This document shows, piece after piece, positions 28,100 to 39,337 of a stretch of 47,655 nucleotides of DNA. Made by a program: the position numbers and the translations under genes. The stretch lies in the NCBI GenBank assembly GCA_947447005.1, contig CANFHO010000007.1, positions 1-47,655 of the forward strand, given 5' to 3'. A model generated the notes under the pieces. That model saw nothing but the letters and a program-made list of their open reading frames with translations, ran no database searches and was not told the origin of the DNA. Each line of letters starts with the position of its first letter. Within the stretch, counting starts at the first letter, position 1. The stretch comes from Chitinophagaceae bacterium. Lineage in GTDB: Bacteria; Bacteroidota; Bacteroidia; Chitinophagales; Chitinophagaceae.

Positions 28100-31000
28100 A
28101 TGTCTTCAGCAAAAGTGGCTTCAAACAGGGTACATTTTGGTAAGGTTCAACACCTTGCGGAAACACCAGATCTTTTGGAAATTCAGATTCAGTCTTTTAA
28201 AGACTATTTCCAGCTTGAAACAACCCCCGATAAACGTAATATCGAAGGTTTATTCCGCGTATTCAAGGAAAATTTTCCTATTACGGATACCAGGAATATT
28301 TTTATGTTGGAATTCCTTGATTACTTTATTGACCCACCCCGTTACACCATCGAAGAGTGTATGGAGCGTGGTCTCACATATGCAGTTCCGCTGAAAGCGA
28401 AATTGCGTTTGAGTTGTAATGATGAAGAGCACGTAGATTTCCAAACAATTGTTCAGGATGTATTCCTCGGAAACATCCCATACATGACCCCAAGAGGTAC
28501 GTTTGTTATCAACGGCGCTGAAAGGGTTGTTGTATCTCAGTTGCACCGTTCACCTGGTGTTTTCTTTGGACAATCTTTGCATCCAAATGGAACCAAAATT
28601 TACTCTGCCCGTGTAATCCCGTTCAAGGGTGCTTGGATGGAATTCGCAACAGATATCAACAATGTGATGTATGCTTACATCGATCGTAAGAAAAAGTTCC
28701 CTGTAACTACGCTCTTGCGTTCTATCGGTTTTGAAACAGACAAGGATATCCTTGAGCTTTTCGGCATGGCTGATGAAGTGAAGGCGGATAAAAAATCTCT
28801 TGGTGGCATGATCGGTAAACGTCTGGCAGCAAGGGTATTGAAAACATGGGTTGAAGATTTCGTCGATGAAGATTCTGGTGAAGTCGTTTCTCTGGAAAGA
28901 AATGAAGTTATCCTCGAGCGTGACAAGGTTCTTACAGAATCTGATATTGCCTTGATTATTGAGACTGAAGTGAAGAGTGTTTTCATTCAGAAAGAAGAGG
29001 TGAGCGGTGATTACGCCATCATCTACAATACCTTGAACAAGGATACTTCTAACTCAGAATTGGAAGCGGTTCAACATATATACAAACAACTTCGTGGTGC
29101 TGATGCTCCAGATAATGAGACCGCTCGCGGTATCATTGATAAATTGTTCTTTAGCGACAAGCGTTATGATCTTGGTGAAGTGGGTCGCTATAAGATCAAC
29201 AAAAAGTTGAATCTGAATTATTCATTGGATCAAAAAACATTGACCAAAGAAGATATCATTGAGATCATCAAATATCTCGTTCGTCTTACCAATGGTAAGG
29301 CTGAGATTGATGATATTGATCATCTGAGCAACAGACGTGTTCGTACTGTTGGAGAACAATTGTATGCACAGTTTGGTGTTGGTTTGGCAAGGATGGCAAG
29401 AACCATTCGTGAGCGTATGAATGTACGTGACAACGAGGTGTTCACGCCGGTTGACTTGATCAATGCTCGTACACTTTCCTCTGTGATCAATTCCTTCTTT
29501 GGAACATCACAGTTATCTCAGTTCCTCGATCAAACAAACCCATTGAGTGAGATCACGCACAAGCGTCGTATCTCCGCACTTGGTCCCGGTGGTTTGAGCA
29601 GGGAGCGTGCAGGTTTTGAGGTACGTGACGTACACTATTCACACTATGGTCGTCTTTGTACCATTGAGACTCCAGAAGGTCCAAACATCGGTTTGATTTC
29701 TACACTTTGCGTACATGCAAAGATCAACGAGATGGGCTTTATCGAGACTCCTTATCGCAAGGTAAATGATGGTAAAGTTGATGTAAAAAAACTTACATAC
29801 CTCAGTGCTGAAGAAGAAGATACTGCCAAGGTTGCACAGGCAAACGTTCCTTTGACTGACAAAGGAGAATTTGTGGAAGATAAGGTTAAGGCAAGGCAGA
29901 CAGGCGACTTCCCAATTCTGGATCCGAATGAGGTTGAATACATGGACGTTGCTCCCAACCAGATCGTAGGATTGAGCGCATCATTGATTCCGTTCCTGGA
30001 ACATGATGATGCCAACCGTGCTTTGATGGGATCAAACATGCAACGTCAGGCAGTTCCTTTGATTAAGCCACAGGCACCAATCGTTGGTACTGGTCTTGAA
30101 GCGAAAGCAGCAAGGGATGCGCGTATTCAGATTCACTCAGAAGGTGAGGGTGTTGTTGAATTCGTAGATGCAAATGAAATTCATGTTCGTTATGAGCGCG
30201 ATGAAGCACAAAAGCTTGTCAGCTTTGAAGATGACTTGAAAATATACAAGCTTACCAAGTTTATCAAAACCAACCAGGAAACTTCAATCACATTAAGGCC
30301 AGCTGTAGCTAAAGGTCAGCGTGTGAAGATGGGTGATTTCCTTACTGAAGGATATGCGGTAAAGAATGGTGAATTGGCTTTGGGTAGGAATTTGAAAGTG
30401 GCCTTCATGCCATGGAAAGGATACAACTTCGAGGATGCGATTGTGTTGAATGAGAAAGTAGTAAGTGAAGATTTGTTCACATCTATCCATATTTCTGAAT
30501 TCGAACTGGAAGTTCGTGATACGAAATTAGGTGAGGAAGAACTTACGCCAGATATTCCAAACGTTTCAGAAGAAGCCACCAAAGACCTCGATCAATATGG
30601 TATCATCCGTATTGGTGCTCAGGTGAAGGAAGGTGATATTCTGATCGGTAAGATCACTCCGAAAGGAGAAAGTGATCCAACTCCTGAAGAGAAACTTCTT
30701 CGTGCCATCTTCGGTGATAAAGCTGGTGATGCAAAAGATGCTTCATTGAAAGCTCCAAGTGGAACAGAAGGTGTTGTTATCGGTAAGAAGCTTTTCCAAC
30801 GTGCCAAGAAGGATAAAAATTCTAAAACGAAGGAAAAAGCTGCTATCGAGAAATTGGAAGCCATTCACCAACAAAATGAAAAGGATATCCTTGAACTCCT
30901 TGTTGGTAAGTTGCAAACATTGGTGAAGGATAAAGCCTCATCTGGTGTATCAAACAACTTCGGTGAAGTTATCATCGGAAAAGGTGCCAAGTTCAATCCA

Positions 31001-31909
31001 AAGGCATTGGCTTCGATTGATTATCAAAACATCAACCCATTGGGTTGGACAGGTGATGCAGATATCGACAACTCTATCAATACATTGTTGCACAACTACA
31101 ACATCAAGTACAATGAAGAACTCGGACGTTACAAACGTGAGAAGTTCAACATCTCCATTGGTGATGAATTACCTGCAGGTGTATTGAAGTTGGCCAAGGT
31201 TTACCTCGCTGTAAAACGTAAGTTGAAAGTTGGTGATAAAATGGCAGGTCGCCATGGTAACAAAGGTATTGTTGCAAAAATCGTTCGTGCTGAAGATATG
31301 CCTTTCCTTGAAGATGGAACTCCAGTTGATATTGTTCTGAATCCATTGGGTGTACCTTCACGTATGAACCTTGGACAGATCTATGAAACGATCCTTGGTT
31401 GGGCAGGGGAGAAGTTGGGCTTGAGGTTCTCAACTCCAATCTTCGATGGTGCAACTGTTGATGAGATTAAAGGTTTGATTGATCAAGCTGGCTTGCCAAG
31501 CTTTGGTCATACTTATCTCTACGATGGTGAAACTGGAGAACGTTTCCACCAAAAAGCTACCGTAGGTATCATCTATATGTTGAAACTTCACCACATGGTG
31601 GATGATAAGATGCACGCCCGTTCTATCGGTCCATACAGTCTCATTACGCAACAACCTTTGGGTGGTAAAGCACAGTTCGGTGGTCAGCGTTTTGGTGAGA
31701 TGGAAGTTTGGGCACTCGAAGCATATGGTGCATCCAACATTCTTCAGGAATTGCTTACACTCAAATCTGATGATATCATTGGGAGGGCTAAGACGTATGA
31801 AGCCATCGTTAAAGGTGACAACGTTCCGAAAGCAGGCATTCCAGAATCATTCAATGTACTTGTGCATGAATTGAGAGGTTTGGGTCTTGACTTGAAGTTT
31901 GAAAACTAA
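28100..31909 (+). CDS. rpoB: DNA-directed RNA polymerase subunit beta
   Basis: Full length 1269 aa; [72 protein letters not shown]-terminal [14 protein letters not shown]. Confidence 0.98.
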   Translation: MSSAKVASNRVHFGKVQHLAETPDLLEIQIQSFKDYFQLETTPDKRNIEGLFRVFKENFPITDTRNIFMLEFLDYFIDPPRYTIEECMERGLTYAVPLKAKLRLSCNDEEHVDFQTIVQDVFLGNIPYMTPRGTFVINGAERVVVSQLHRSPGVFFGQSLHPNGTKIYSARVIPFKGAWMEFATDINNVMYAYIDRKKKFPVTTLLRSIGFETDKDILELFGMADEVKADKKSLGGMIGKRLAARVLKTWVEDFVDEDSGEVVSLERNEVILERDKVLTESDIALIIETEVKSVFIQKEEVSGDYAIIYNTLNKDTSNSELEAVQHIYKQLRGADAPDNETARGIIDKLFFSDKRYDLGEVGRYKINKKLNLNYSLDQKTLTKEDIIEIIKYLVRLTNGKAEIDDIDHLSNRRVRTVGEQLYAQFGVGLARMARTIRERMNVRDNEVFTPVDLINARTLSSVINSFFGTSQLSQFLDQTNPLSEITHKRRISALGPGGLSRERAGFEVRDVHYSHYGRLCTIETPEGPNIGLISTLCVHAKINEMGFIETPYRKVNDGKVDVKKLTYLSAEEEDTAKVAQANVPLTDKGEFVEDKVKARQTGDFPILDPNEVEYMDVAPNQIVGLSASLIPFLEHDDANRALMGSNMQRQAVPLIKPQAPIVGTGLEAKAARDARIQIHSEGEGVVEFVDANEIHVRYERDEAQKLVSFEDDLKIYKLTKFIKTNQETSITLRPAVAKGQRVKMGDFLTEGYAVKNGELALGRNLKVAFMPWKGYNFEDAIVLNEKVVSEDLFTSIHISEFELEVRDTKLGEEELTPDIPNVSEEATKDLDQYGIIRIGAQVKEGDILIGKITPKGESDPTPEEKLLRAIFGDKAGDAKDASLKAPSGTEGVVIGKKLFQRAKKDKNSKTKEKAAIEKLEAIHQQNEKDILELLVGKLQTLVKDKASSGVSNNFGEVIIGKGAKFNPKALASIDYQNINPLGWTGDADIDNSINTLLHNYNIKYNEELGRYKREKFNISIGDELPAGVLKLAKVYLAVKRKLKVGDKMAGRHGNKGIVAKIVRAEDMPFLEDGTPVDIVLNPLGVPSRMNLGQIYETILGWAGEKLGLRFSTPIFDGATVDEIKGLIDQAGLPSFGHTYLYDGETGERFHQKATVGIIYMLKLHHMVDDKMHARSIGPYSLITQQPLGGKAQFGGQRFGEMEVWALEAYGASNILQELLTLKSDDIIGRAKTYEAIVKGDNVPKAGIPESFNVLVHELRGLGLDLKFEN

Positions 31910-31932
31910 AATGCAGATTCGCTAAAAAATAC

Positions 31933-31960
31933 AAAGCCATCCGAAAGGGTGGCTTTTTTA
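31933..31960 (+). terminator. Rho-independent terminator directly after rpoB
   Basis: AAAGCCATCCGAAAGGGTGGCTTTTTT hairpin. Confidence 0.85.
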
Positions 31961-32014
31961 GTTCTGGGTTCTAGGTTCTTCATTGCGTATTAGCCAACAT
32001 ATTTAACCCATAAC

Positions 32015-32641
32015 CTACAACTTTGAAAAAAGAAAACTAATAATTCTGGGGGTTGAATTTCTGTCATTTTCATCAAACCATTCATCCAATCTAACGCAGG
32101 AAAATCCATTGTTGTATGCTGCATCCATGAAGTCAGACACATGATGATTATAACATGTTACAATCTGAATACCCTCTTCTGACTCAAATCTGGCCTTTGT
32201 GCCGTTGTATTGCTTAAAGGGGTGTAATTCCCCAACATAGTAATATCCGCCACTTTTAAGTGCATTTGAGGCCCTCTGGAATACAATTTTAAGATCTTGC
32301 ACATGTTCCAAGATCAGAGATGAGCTTATCAGGTCGATCGATTGGTTGGCAACAGGCCATTCATGGGTGATATCTCCTTGTAGAAATTGGATACCAGAAG
32401 TGCTGAATTTTGACTTAGCTTTTTCAAGCATGTGTTCAGAAAAATCAATGGCTATGAGGGTTTGACTTATAGATTTCAGGAACCCTGTGTTTTTACCAGT
32501 TCCACAGCCCCATTCTATGGAATGTGCCACATGTATGTTCTTCAGCACAGACCTGATTGCTTGTGCTTCCAGATCTCTGGTTTTGTTGGCCATGCTGTCA
32601 TATGTATCTGACCATTGGTTGTATGCGTATGCTACATTCAT
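32015..32641 (-). CDS. Class I SAM-dependent methyltransferase
   Basis: SIEWGCGTGKNTGFLKSISQTLIAIDFSEHMLEKAKSK, FLQGDITHEWPVANQSIDLISSSLILEHV. Confidence 0.88.
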   Translation of the reverse strand: MNVAYAYNQWSDTYDSMANKTRDLEAQAIRSVLKNIHVAHSIEWGCGTGKNTGFLKSISQTLIAIDFSEHMLEKAKSKFSTSGIQFLQGDITHEWPVANQSIDLISSSLILEHVQDLKIVFQRASNALKSGGYYYVGELHPFKQYNGTKARFESEEGIQIVTCYNHHVSDFMDAAYNNGFSCVRLDEWFDENDRNSTPRIISFLFSKL

Positions 32642-33516
32642 TTTTTTGTCATCAGGTGTTTAAAGAAATTCCATGCATACAGATGAACATCGATGTCGCC
32701 TGGATAGTCATGTTTACCTCCAACGACTTTCAGGAGCACAACCTCTTTCTTTTTACCCGTATAGCTATATTTTTCTATGCGTTTTCCGTCTTTCGGATCG
32801 GTGTCCTCTAACAATTCAAACGAAGGGTTTCCCGAATATCCAGCCAAGGCAGACCAGTAAGAAAAACTTTTATCGGTGGAAACAACCCTGCCAAAATTGC
32901 CTGTGTTGAGGATCACTTCTCCGCCAAGATATGGATTGATTTTGTCGTCTGTTCCATTTACAATCATCATGTTTGCAGGTCTGTTAGACGCAGTACAATC
33001 CATGTTGCTTGAATCAGGAATGTTCGCAATGATAGCTGTAAATGCCATGAAATCATTTGGCATGGTCAATGCAAGTTTGTATGCCATGTGTCCTCCACCT
33101 GATGTACCAATGGCAAAGACATGTTTTTTATTGATGTTGTATTTTGATTGAAAATATTCAATCATTTGTTTAAAGAAACCTTGTTCATTTATGTTTTGTG
33201 TATTGGCTTCAGCTGGGGATGATTGGCGGCATTCATTCCAGAAATTTTTATATCCTGTTGGAAAAACAGCTATATATTTTTCTTCTTGCGAAGAAGTAAC
33301 CATAGAACTTGCTCTTTCCATCATTTGCAAACCATTTCCACCAGATCCGTGCATGACAAAAACAAGGCTAAAATCATTTGTTTCTGATGTTGGTTTTTTA
33401 AAATAAAAACATCGGTAATTCCCGTCAATGAGCAATGAATCCTGAATGAGTGTTGCTTGTGAAAAAAGAGCAAAAGTTGACAAGACACATATGAATACCA
33501 GGTAGATTTTTTTCAT
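32638..33516 (-). CDS. PHB depolymerase/LpqC-like secreted esterase
   Basis: Signal peptide; VFVMHGSGGNG oxyanion region, FAIGTSGGGHMAYKLA nucleophile elbow; 4-bp overlap with the methyltransferase. Confidence 0.75.
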   Translation of the reverse strand: MKKIYLVFICVLSTFALFSQATLIQDSLLIDGNYRCFYFKKPTSETNDFSLVFVMHGSGGNGLQMMERASSMVTSSQEEKYIAVFPTGYKNFWNECRQSSPAEANTQNINEQGFFKQMIEYFQSKYNINKKHVFAIGTSGGGHMAYKLALTMPNDFMAFTAIIANIPDSSNMDCTASNRPANMMIVNGTDDKINPYLGGEVILNTGNFGRVVSTDKSFSYWSALAGYSGNPSFELLEDTDPKDGKRIEKYSYTGKKKEVVLLKVVGGKHDYPGDIDVHLYAWNFFKHLMTKK

Positions 33517-33558
33517 TATTTCAATTTGATGTCAATTTAGTGAAATGAACGAAATAAA

Positions 33559-33586
33559 AAAAGGGAGCATATCCATGCTCCCTTTT
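33559..33586 (-). terminator. Hairpin terminator downstream of PiT gene
   Basis: AAAAGGGAGCATATCCATGCTCCCTTTT perfect inverted repeat. Confidence 0.8.
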
Positions 33587-33604
33587 GAAATAATACTTTT
33601 TATT

Positions 33605-35314
33605 TTAGAAGAAAAAGGTTGTGATCCAATATGCCAAGCCTGCGAGTATGGCACTGACGGGAATTGTTAGAATCCAAGCTACCATCAATGAGGATGTAAC
33701 ACCCCAACGTACAGCACTCAGTCTTTTTGTTGCTCCTACGCCAATAATTGATCCGGTAATAGTATGAGTAGTTGAAACTGGGATACCCATTTGTCCGGTG
33801 AAGAAGAGTGTAAATGCACCGGCTGTTTCAGCTGCAACACCTTCGAGCGGTGTAACTTTGGTAATTTTCGTACCCATGGTTTTTACAATTTTCCAACCGC
33901 CACTCATAGTTCCTAATCCGATAGCTAAATAGCATGAAATAGGTACCCAATTTGGTAGCTGACTAAACTCTTGGATGTCGCCACTTGCAATCAATGCAGC
34001 ACCTATAATTCCCATCACTTTTTGGGCATCATTTCCACCATGGCCTATACTAAAAGCAGCAGAGCTAAGTAATTGAAGCTTTTTAAACATATTTCCTACA
34101 GAATAAGCTGAAGGTGTTTTGATCTTTTCAACATAGAGATAAACCAACATGAATAGCAAAGCAGTGAAAATAATACCCCACACAATAGTATGATTGTCTG
34201 ACTTTTCTATATCTTTTTTGAAAGAAGATTTTATGCTAAATTTCTCAATCTTAGATCGTACTTTATTTTTGTTTTCTGGTTGTAGCGGATAAATGGCATT
34301 GATTGCAATGATAGTACTATCAAGAGATAATTCTTTCTTTATGTATTTTTTAATTGGCTCTTTATATTTTTCAGTTTCCACTTTGGCAATGTCATACTCA
34401 TCCTTCATTTTTTTATTCTCTACAGACAGTGCTTCTATAATCAAAAAATTGTTTGCATTTCTTACATCATCTTTTAGTTTGCTAACTTCAATTTCAGATA
34501 AAAGACCTGAATTGTATGCAAATGAAGCAACTGAATCAGCCCCCAGCTTGTCATATTCTTTTACGATAGGAGACAATTGGGAATAAATTTCCTTGGTTTT
34601 ATTAAGTTTTGATTCAGCAGAAGTCAATGTAGCTTTTAACGTTGAGTCCGACTCATGACCTTTGTATGCGGCTTCAGCCTTTGAGAAATCGGTTTTGTAC
34701 TTATCCAGTTTGATAAATTTTACCAAACCTTCATCCATTTTAGTCTCTTCAAATCTGTCAAAAATAAGAACTGTTACTCCTGTTGCAGCCATGATAATCA
34801 ACAATCTTATCCAGATATTTTGATAGATGGTTACAATGGTGATGAAAATAGAAATCATCATACCAATCAATGGTGCAAAAAAGATGAAAAGTACTGTTTT
34901 TATGATAGTATCACTGTCAACTATTTTATCCCATGGTACCAATGCTCCATTTTTTAAAATAGCATGGGTAATAGCTGCACCAGCAAAACCACCAATCAAG
35001 GTATGAGAGGAAGATGATGGAATTCCATACCACCATGTTAGCAGATTCCAGGAAATGGCAGCAATGAGGCCTGCAAGAATAACCTGTAATGTGATATAAT
35101 CCTTAAAAACAGTTTTGCTGATTGTGTTTGCTACTGCATGGTCTTTGAAAATCCAAAATGCCACAAAATTGAATATAGCTGCCCAAATAACGGCTTGAAA
35201 AGGAGTTAAAACTTTTGTTGAAACAACTGTTGCGATGGAGTTTGCTGCATCGTGAAATCCATTGATGTAGTCGAATAACAATGCCAATACTACTATGATT
35301 ATCAAAAGAGACAT
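33605..35314 (-). CDS. Inorganic phosphate transporter, PiT family, with large central insertion
   Basis: DYINGFHDAANSIATVVSTKVLTP, GIPSSSSHTLIGGFAGA, SIGHGGNDAQKVMGII, IPVSTTHTITGSIIGVGA. Confidence 0.93.
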   Translation of the reverse strand: MSLLIIIVVLALLFDYINGFHDAANSIATVVSTKVLTPFQAVIWAAIFNFVAFWIFKDHAVANTISKTVFKDYITLQVILAGLIAAISWNLLTWWYGIPSSSSHTLIGGFAGAAITHAILKNGALVPWDKIVDSDTIIKTVLFIFFAPLIGMMISIFITIVTIYQNIWIRLLIIMAATGVTVLIFDRFEETKMDEGLVKFIKLDKYKTDFSKAEAAYKGHESDSTLKATLTSAESKLNKTKEIYSQLSPIVKEYDKLGADSVASFAYNSGLLSEIEVSKLKDDVRNANNFLIIEALSVENKKMKDEYDIAKVETEKYKEPIKKYIKKELSLDSTIIAINAIYPLQPENKNKVRSKIEKFSIKSSFKKDIEKSDNHTIVWGIIFTALLFMLVYLYVEKIKTPSAYSVGNMFKKLQLLSSAAFSIGHGGNDAQKVMGIIGAALIASGDIQEFSQLPNWVPISCYLAIGLGTMSGGWKIVKTMGTKITKVTPLEGVAAETAGAFTLFFTGQMGIPVSTTHTITGSIIGVGATKRLSAVRWGVTSSLMVAWILTIPVSAILAGLAYWITTFFF

Positions 35315-35344
35315 ATGTAGAGATTTAAGCCGATAGGGGAATTA

Positions 35345-35992
35345 TCAAGCGTATTTTATGATAATGGATTCAATAACATTTGCTGCATCTTCACATTTGT
35401 CAGTTGCAATTTCAAGTACTTGGTAGATTTCTCTCTTTTTAATAACTTCTTTAAAATCATTTTCCTCGCTGAAAAGTTTCTCAATGCTCATGTCAAAAAC
35501 ATCATCAGCTTGATTTTCAATGCTATTGATTTTTACCAGGGCTTCTGTCATCTCCCTTAGGTTTTTCATGTCTCTCAAACCTTTTACAGCTTTTTTTATC
35601 TCAATAGATCCCTGGTAAACCATTTCTGCAAGCTTATGGATACCCTGGTCGTTTGGATTTATTTTGTAAAAACTGATTTTTTTGGAAGAAGAGTAAATAT
35701 AATCTGCAATGTCATCTAATGCTGTTGCCAGTGAGTGAATATCCTCTCTGTCAAAAGGTGTTATGAAATTTCTACCTAGTTCAGTAAAAATGGTATGTGT
35801 AGAGTCATCATTTTTATGCTCAAGATTTTCAATTTGAGCCTGAATTTCTGCTCTTTTGTCTCCATCTGCTTGATTAACCATTTCCTGCAGCAGTATGGCC
35901 ATTTTATGAACAGTTTCAGATACCTCTTCAAATAGGGTATAAAAAATCCTGTCTTTGGGAAGAAAAATCTTAAAAAAAGAATTGGCGGCCAT
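35345..35992 (-). CDS. DUF47 (PhoU-like) family protein
   Basis: 215 aa helical protein, DREDIHSLATALDDIADYIY; directly upstream of PiT gene. Confidence 0.88.
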   Translation of the reverse strand: MAANSFFKIFLPKDRIFYTLFEEVSETVHKMAILLQEMVNQADGDKRAEIQAQIENLEHKNDDSTHTIFTELGRNFITPFDREDIHSLATALDDIADYIYSSSKKISFYKINPNDQGIHKLAEMVYQGSIEIKKAVKGLRDMKNLREMTEALVKINSIENQADDVFDMSIEKLFSEENDFKEVIKKREIYQVLEIATDKCEDAANVIESIIIKYA

Positions 35993-36192
35993 GGTAATTT
36001 TTTGAGGGTTTTAGGGAAAATTGAATATGAATTTTTTTATATCCTATTCAAATTCTAGATTACAAATTTCCCACATTGATTTTTTTAAATCGAATGTATA
36101 ATATTACGAAATTGTTAACAATGGTAGCTAGAAAAGGACTGAATTTGTAAATAAAACATACAATTCAATGATTCGGTCATCGGATCAGTCAA

Positions 36193-36939
36193 TTAGTGGG
36201 CTGCTAATGTGATTTTTTCTTCTTTGTATTTTTTGAATAGCTGATATAAACTATAAATCACAAAGAAATGAACAAGCGCAAGTATTTCAAATACAATGAT
36301 GTAAAAAGGCCATTTTCCAACGATGAGTGGATTCTCAACAATTGGGGGCGCAGATAAATACATATAATTCGCTCCTGTAAGCCAATTAAAGACTCCAATG
36401 GCAAGTGCTGGTATTTGTAAATAACAGAATGCTTTGATCCATGACCCCTTTTCGGGTGTGAATTCGAAATGTTTGATGATATAGAAACTTACCAATAAGA
36501 GACTACCATGGTTAATAAAATATGAATAGAAAAAATAGCCATTCATTCCTAAGTCGAATTCCGGAGTCAATAAAGAATGAATTCCCCCAGTCAATGCCCA
36601 ATAAAAAAATACCTGTGCAATGGCTGCATTGAATCGAAACATCAACATGATACCCATTATGCCACTGATTCCACATAGATGCAGGGGCAGATTGTCCTGG
36701 AAATGCCATTGTCCACTTTGGAAAGCATATACATTTTCAATGAACATATTTGAAATCATCAGAAATCCAATTGACCATTGATAGTATTTGCTTTTTGCCC
36801 AATTATAATACCTGGGTAAGGTGATGATTAATACAATAGAAGCAAGTGTGGCTAAAATACAAAGCCACCATAAAGGGGAGAGGCTGTCCATTGTTTCATG
36901 ACGAATCATAATATAGGAACTGAATTTATGATTTTTCAT
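36193..36939 (-). CDS. YwaF/TIGR02206-like integral membrane protein (start uncertain)
   Basis: DNLPLHLCGISGIMGIMLMFR, multiple TM segments; alternative start at MDSLSPLWW. Confidence 0.7.
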   Translation of the reverse strand: MKNHKFSSYIMIRHETMDSLSPLWWLCILATLASIVLIITLPRYYNWAKSKYYQWSIGFLMISNMFIENVYAFQSGQWHFQDNLPLHLCGISGIMGIMLMFRFNAAIAQVFFYWALTGGIHSLLTPEFDLGMNGYFFYSYFINHGSLLLVSFYIIKHFEFTPEKGSWIKAFCYLQIPALAIGVFNWLTGANYMYLSAPPIVENPLIVGKWPFYIIVFEILALVHFFVIYSLYQLFKKYKEEKITLAAH

Positions 36940-39333
36940 AGTTATTACAATAGAATTTATGGTTTTAAATTAATTTGTAGCATGCAATGTCTCAAGTGGC
37001 TTTTTTGGGGTTTTCTGTTTTTCTCATCTGAAAAAATATTTTCTCAGGTTCCTTTACAAAATGTACATGGAATTGTGAGGGGGAAATCAATTCATGAATC
37101 ATTGCGTGGAGTGACTGTCTTTCTTGATGATGTTTCAGTTGTTTACGTGCTTACAGATAGCATAGGGCGGTTTAAAATATCTGGAGTAAAAGTAGGCCGT
37201 CATTCATTTGTTTTTTCTTCGATGGGTTACAAGACAGTTGTTATTTCCAATATTCTGATTGAATCTGGAAAGGAGGTTGAATTGAATGTTGAAATGGAAG
37301 AAGATTTACGCACCGAAAAAGAAATCATCATCAGGGCGCAGCAGAACAAAAATAAGCCAGTCAATAACTTAGCCTTGGTCAGTGCCAGGATGTTCAGTGT
37401 AGAAGAAACCCGTCGATTTGCTGCAGGCTTAAATGATCCATCCAGAATTGCTACAGCTTTTGCAGGTGTAACATCCAATGGAGGTGATTACAATGCACTT
37501 GTAATTCGGGGGAATGCTCCCAATGGACTCTTGTGGCGAATGGAGGGGGTAGATATCCCCAATCCCAATCATTTTGCCCGTGTGGGAACATCCGGAGGTG
37601 CCATTTCGATATTGAGTGCTCAATTGTTGGCCAATTCTGATTTCATGACAGGTGCTTTTCCTTCAGAATATGGAAATGCGTTGTCAGGTGTTTTTGATAT
37701 TCATTTGAGAAAAGGAAATGCAGAAAAGCGTGAACATACTTTCTCGGTAAGTACCATTGGGGTGGATGCAGCTACTGAAGGATATTTCAAGAAAGGGAAG
37801 CGTTCCTCTTATTTGATCAACTATCGATATGGATTTCTTACACTGATGCAAAAAATCGGTTTTAATATTGGAGAGGCTGTAACAGCTTTTCAGGATCTAT
37901 CTTTTAACATGTATTTCCCAACGAAAAAGATAGGTGAGTTTACCCTATTTGGTTTTGGTGGAAAAAGCGAACAAAGAAGTGATCCCAGCAGGGATTCCCT
38001 TACTTGGCTAAAAGATCCAGCTAAAAGAAGCGGTTGGAGAGTAGGTGCTAATACGGGGGCTTTAGGTGCAACACATAGCCTTGTACTAGGCAAAAAAACG
38101 TTTCTTCGTTCTGTTTTGAGTGTCAATAGTTATTCATATTACGATGAGGACGACCGATTGGATAAATTCAATGGGCCATTGGTGTTTACCCGTAAAAACA
38201 AATTTGATGAATCTAATTTGATTTATTCCTTCAATGCATCTCATAAATTCAACAAGAGATTTCTGATTAAGAGCGGCATCGTTTTACGTTCCAAATCATT
38301 TGACTTGCTTCAACGTGAAACGGTATCCAATATATTGACAACGAAAATAAGTTCAAAAGGTTCCACTGCACTTCACAGTTCTTTTATACAGTTTAAATGG
38401 GATCCTTTAAGCAAGCTGACATTCCAGTTTGGTTTGCATCATCAATACTTGGGATTGAACAAAAAAAGCGTTTTTGAACCTCGCATTGGTGCACGATATA
38501 TGTTGAATGATAAGCAGTCCATTTCATTGGGATATGGTCTTCATAGTCAAATACAACCACTTGGAAATTATTTTGCAAGGATTAAAGTGGGCTCAGATAC
38601 CATTCTTGCAAATAGAGATCTTGATTTCAGCAGATCCAGGCATTGGGTTGTTGGTTATAATTTTCAATTCTTACCCAATTGGAATTTTAAGATGGAGACC
38701 TACTACCAATGGCTTTATAATATTCCCATTAGTCCGGTTACAGTATCAACATTTAGCCTGATCAATCAGGAAGATGATTTTGCCATTGAAAAGCTTGTCA
38801 ATAAAGGGCTTGGTCAAAATTATGGTGCAGAGTTTACCCTGGAAAAATTTTGGAATGATAGATTTTATATGTTGGCTACGTTGAGTTTATATGAATCCGG
38901 ATATAAAGTAAATGATGCAATTTGGCGCAGTACAAGATTCAATTCAAACAATGCATCTTCCTTTGTTATTGGAAAGGAATGGAGTCTTGGTGGAAAGAAG
39001 ATTTCTACCATTGCCATAGATGCTAAAATTTTGCAATCTGGTGGCATAAGAGTTACACCCATCGATTTGACAAAATCCATTGCTTTGAAGCGTACTGTTT
39101 TTTTGCCTGGAGCGATATACGAAGAAAAGCTTCCTTCATTTTTTCGCACAGATATTCAAATGGAATGGAAAAGGCAATATAAACGCTCCACTGGTTCCGC
39201 GATTTTGGGAGTTCAAAATGTGACCAACCGAAAAAATGCTTATTCTCAAACCTATGACGCAGGATTGGGAAAAATTCGTTACCGATATTTATTGGGTTTG
39301 ATTCCTGTGATGGGATATAAAATTGATTTCTAA
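36898..39333 (+). CDS. TonB-dependent receptor with carboxypeptidase-like N-terminal domain (probable true start near 36979)
   Basis: GIVRGKSIHESLRGVTVFLDDVSVVYVLTDSIGRFKISGV, plug-like VIRGNAPNGLLWRMEGVDIPNPNHF, beta-barrel repeats. Confidence 0.88.
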   Translation: MTNHNIGTEFMIFHSYYNRIYGFKLICSMQCLKWLFWGFLFFSSEKIFSQVPLQNVHGIVRGKSIHESLRGVTVFLDDVSVVYVLTDSIGRFKISGVKVGRHSFVFSSMGYKTVVISNILIESGKEVELNVEMEEDLRTEKEIIIRAQQNKNKPVNNLALVSARMFSVEETRRFAAGLNDPSRIATAFAGVTSNGGDYNALVIRGNAPNGLLWRMEGVDIPNPNHFARVGTSGGAISILSAQLLANSDFMTGAFPSEYGNALSGVFDIHLRKGNAEKREHTFSVSTIGVDAATEGYFKKGKRSSYLINYRYGFLTLMQKIGFNIGEAVTAFQDLSFNMYFPTKKIGEFTLFGFGGKSEQRSDPSRDSLTWLKDPAKRSGWRVGANTGALGATHSLVLGKKTFLRSVLSVNSYSYYDEDDRLDKFNGPLVFTRKNKFDESNLIYSFNASHKFNKRFLIKSGIVLRSKSFDLLQRETVSNILTTKISSKGSTALHSSFIQFKWDPLSKLTFQFGLHHQYLGLNKKSVFEPRIGARYMLNDKQSISLGYGLHSQIQPLGNYFARIKVGSDTILANRDLDFSRSRHWVVGYNFQFLPNWNFKMETYYQWLYNIPISPVTVSTFSLINQEDDFAIEKLVNKGLGQNYGAEFTLEKFWNDRFYMLATLSLYESGYKVNDAIWRSTRFNSNNASSFVIGKEWSLGGKKISTIAIDAKILQSGGIRVTPIDLTKSIALKRTVFLPGAIYEEKLPSFFRTDIQMEWKRQYKRSTGSAILGVQNVTNRKNAYSQTYDAGLGKIRYRYLLGLIPVMGYKIDF

Positions 39334-39337
39334 GAAC

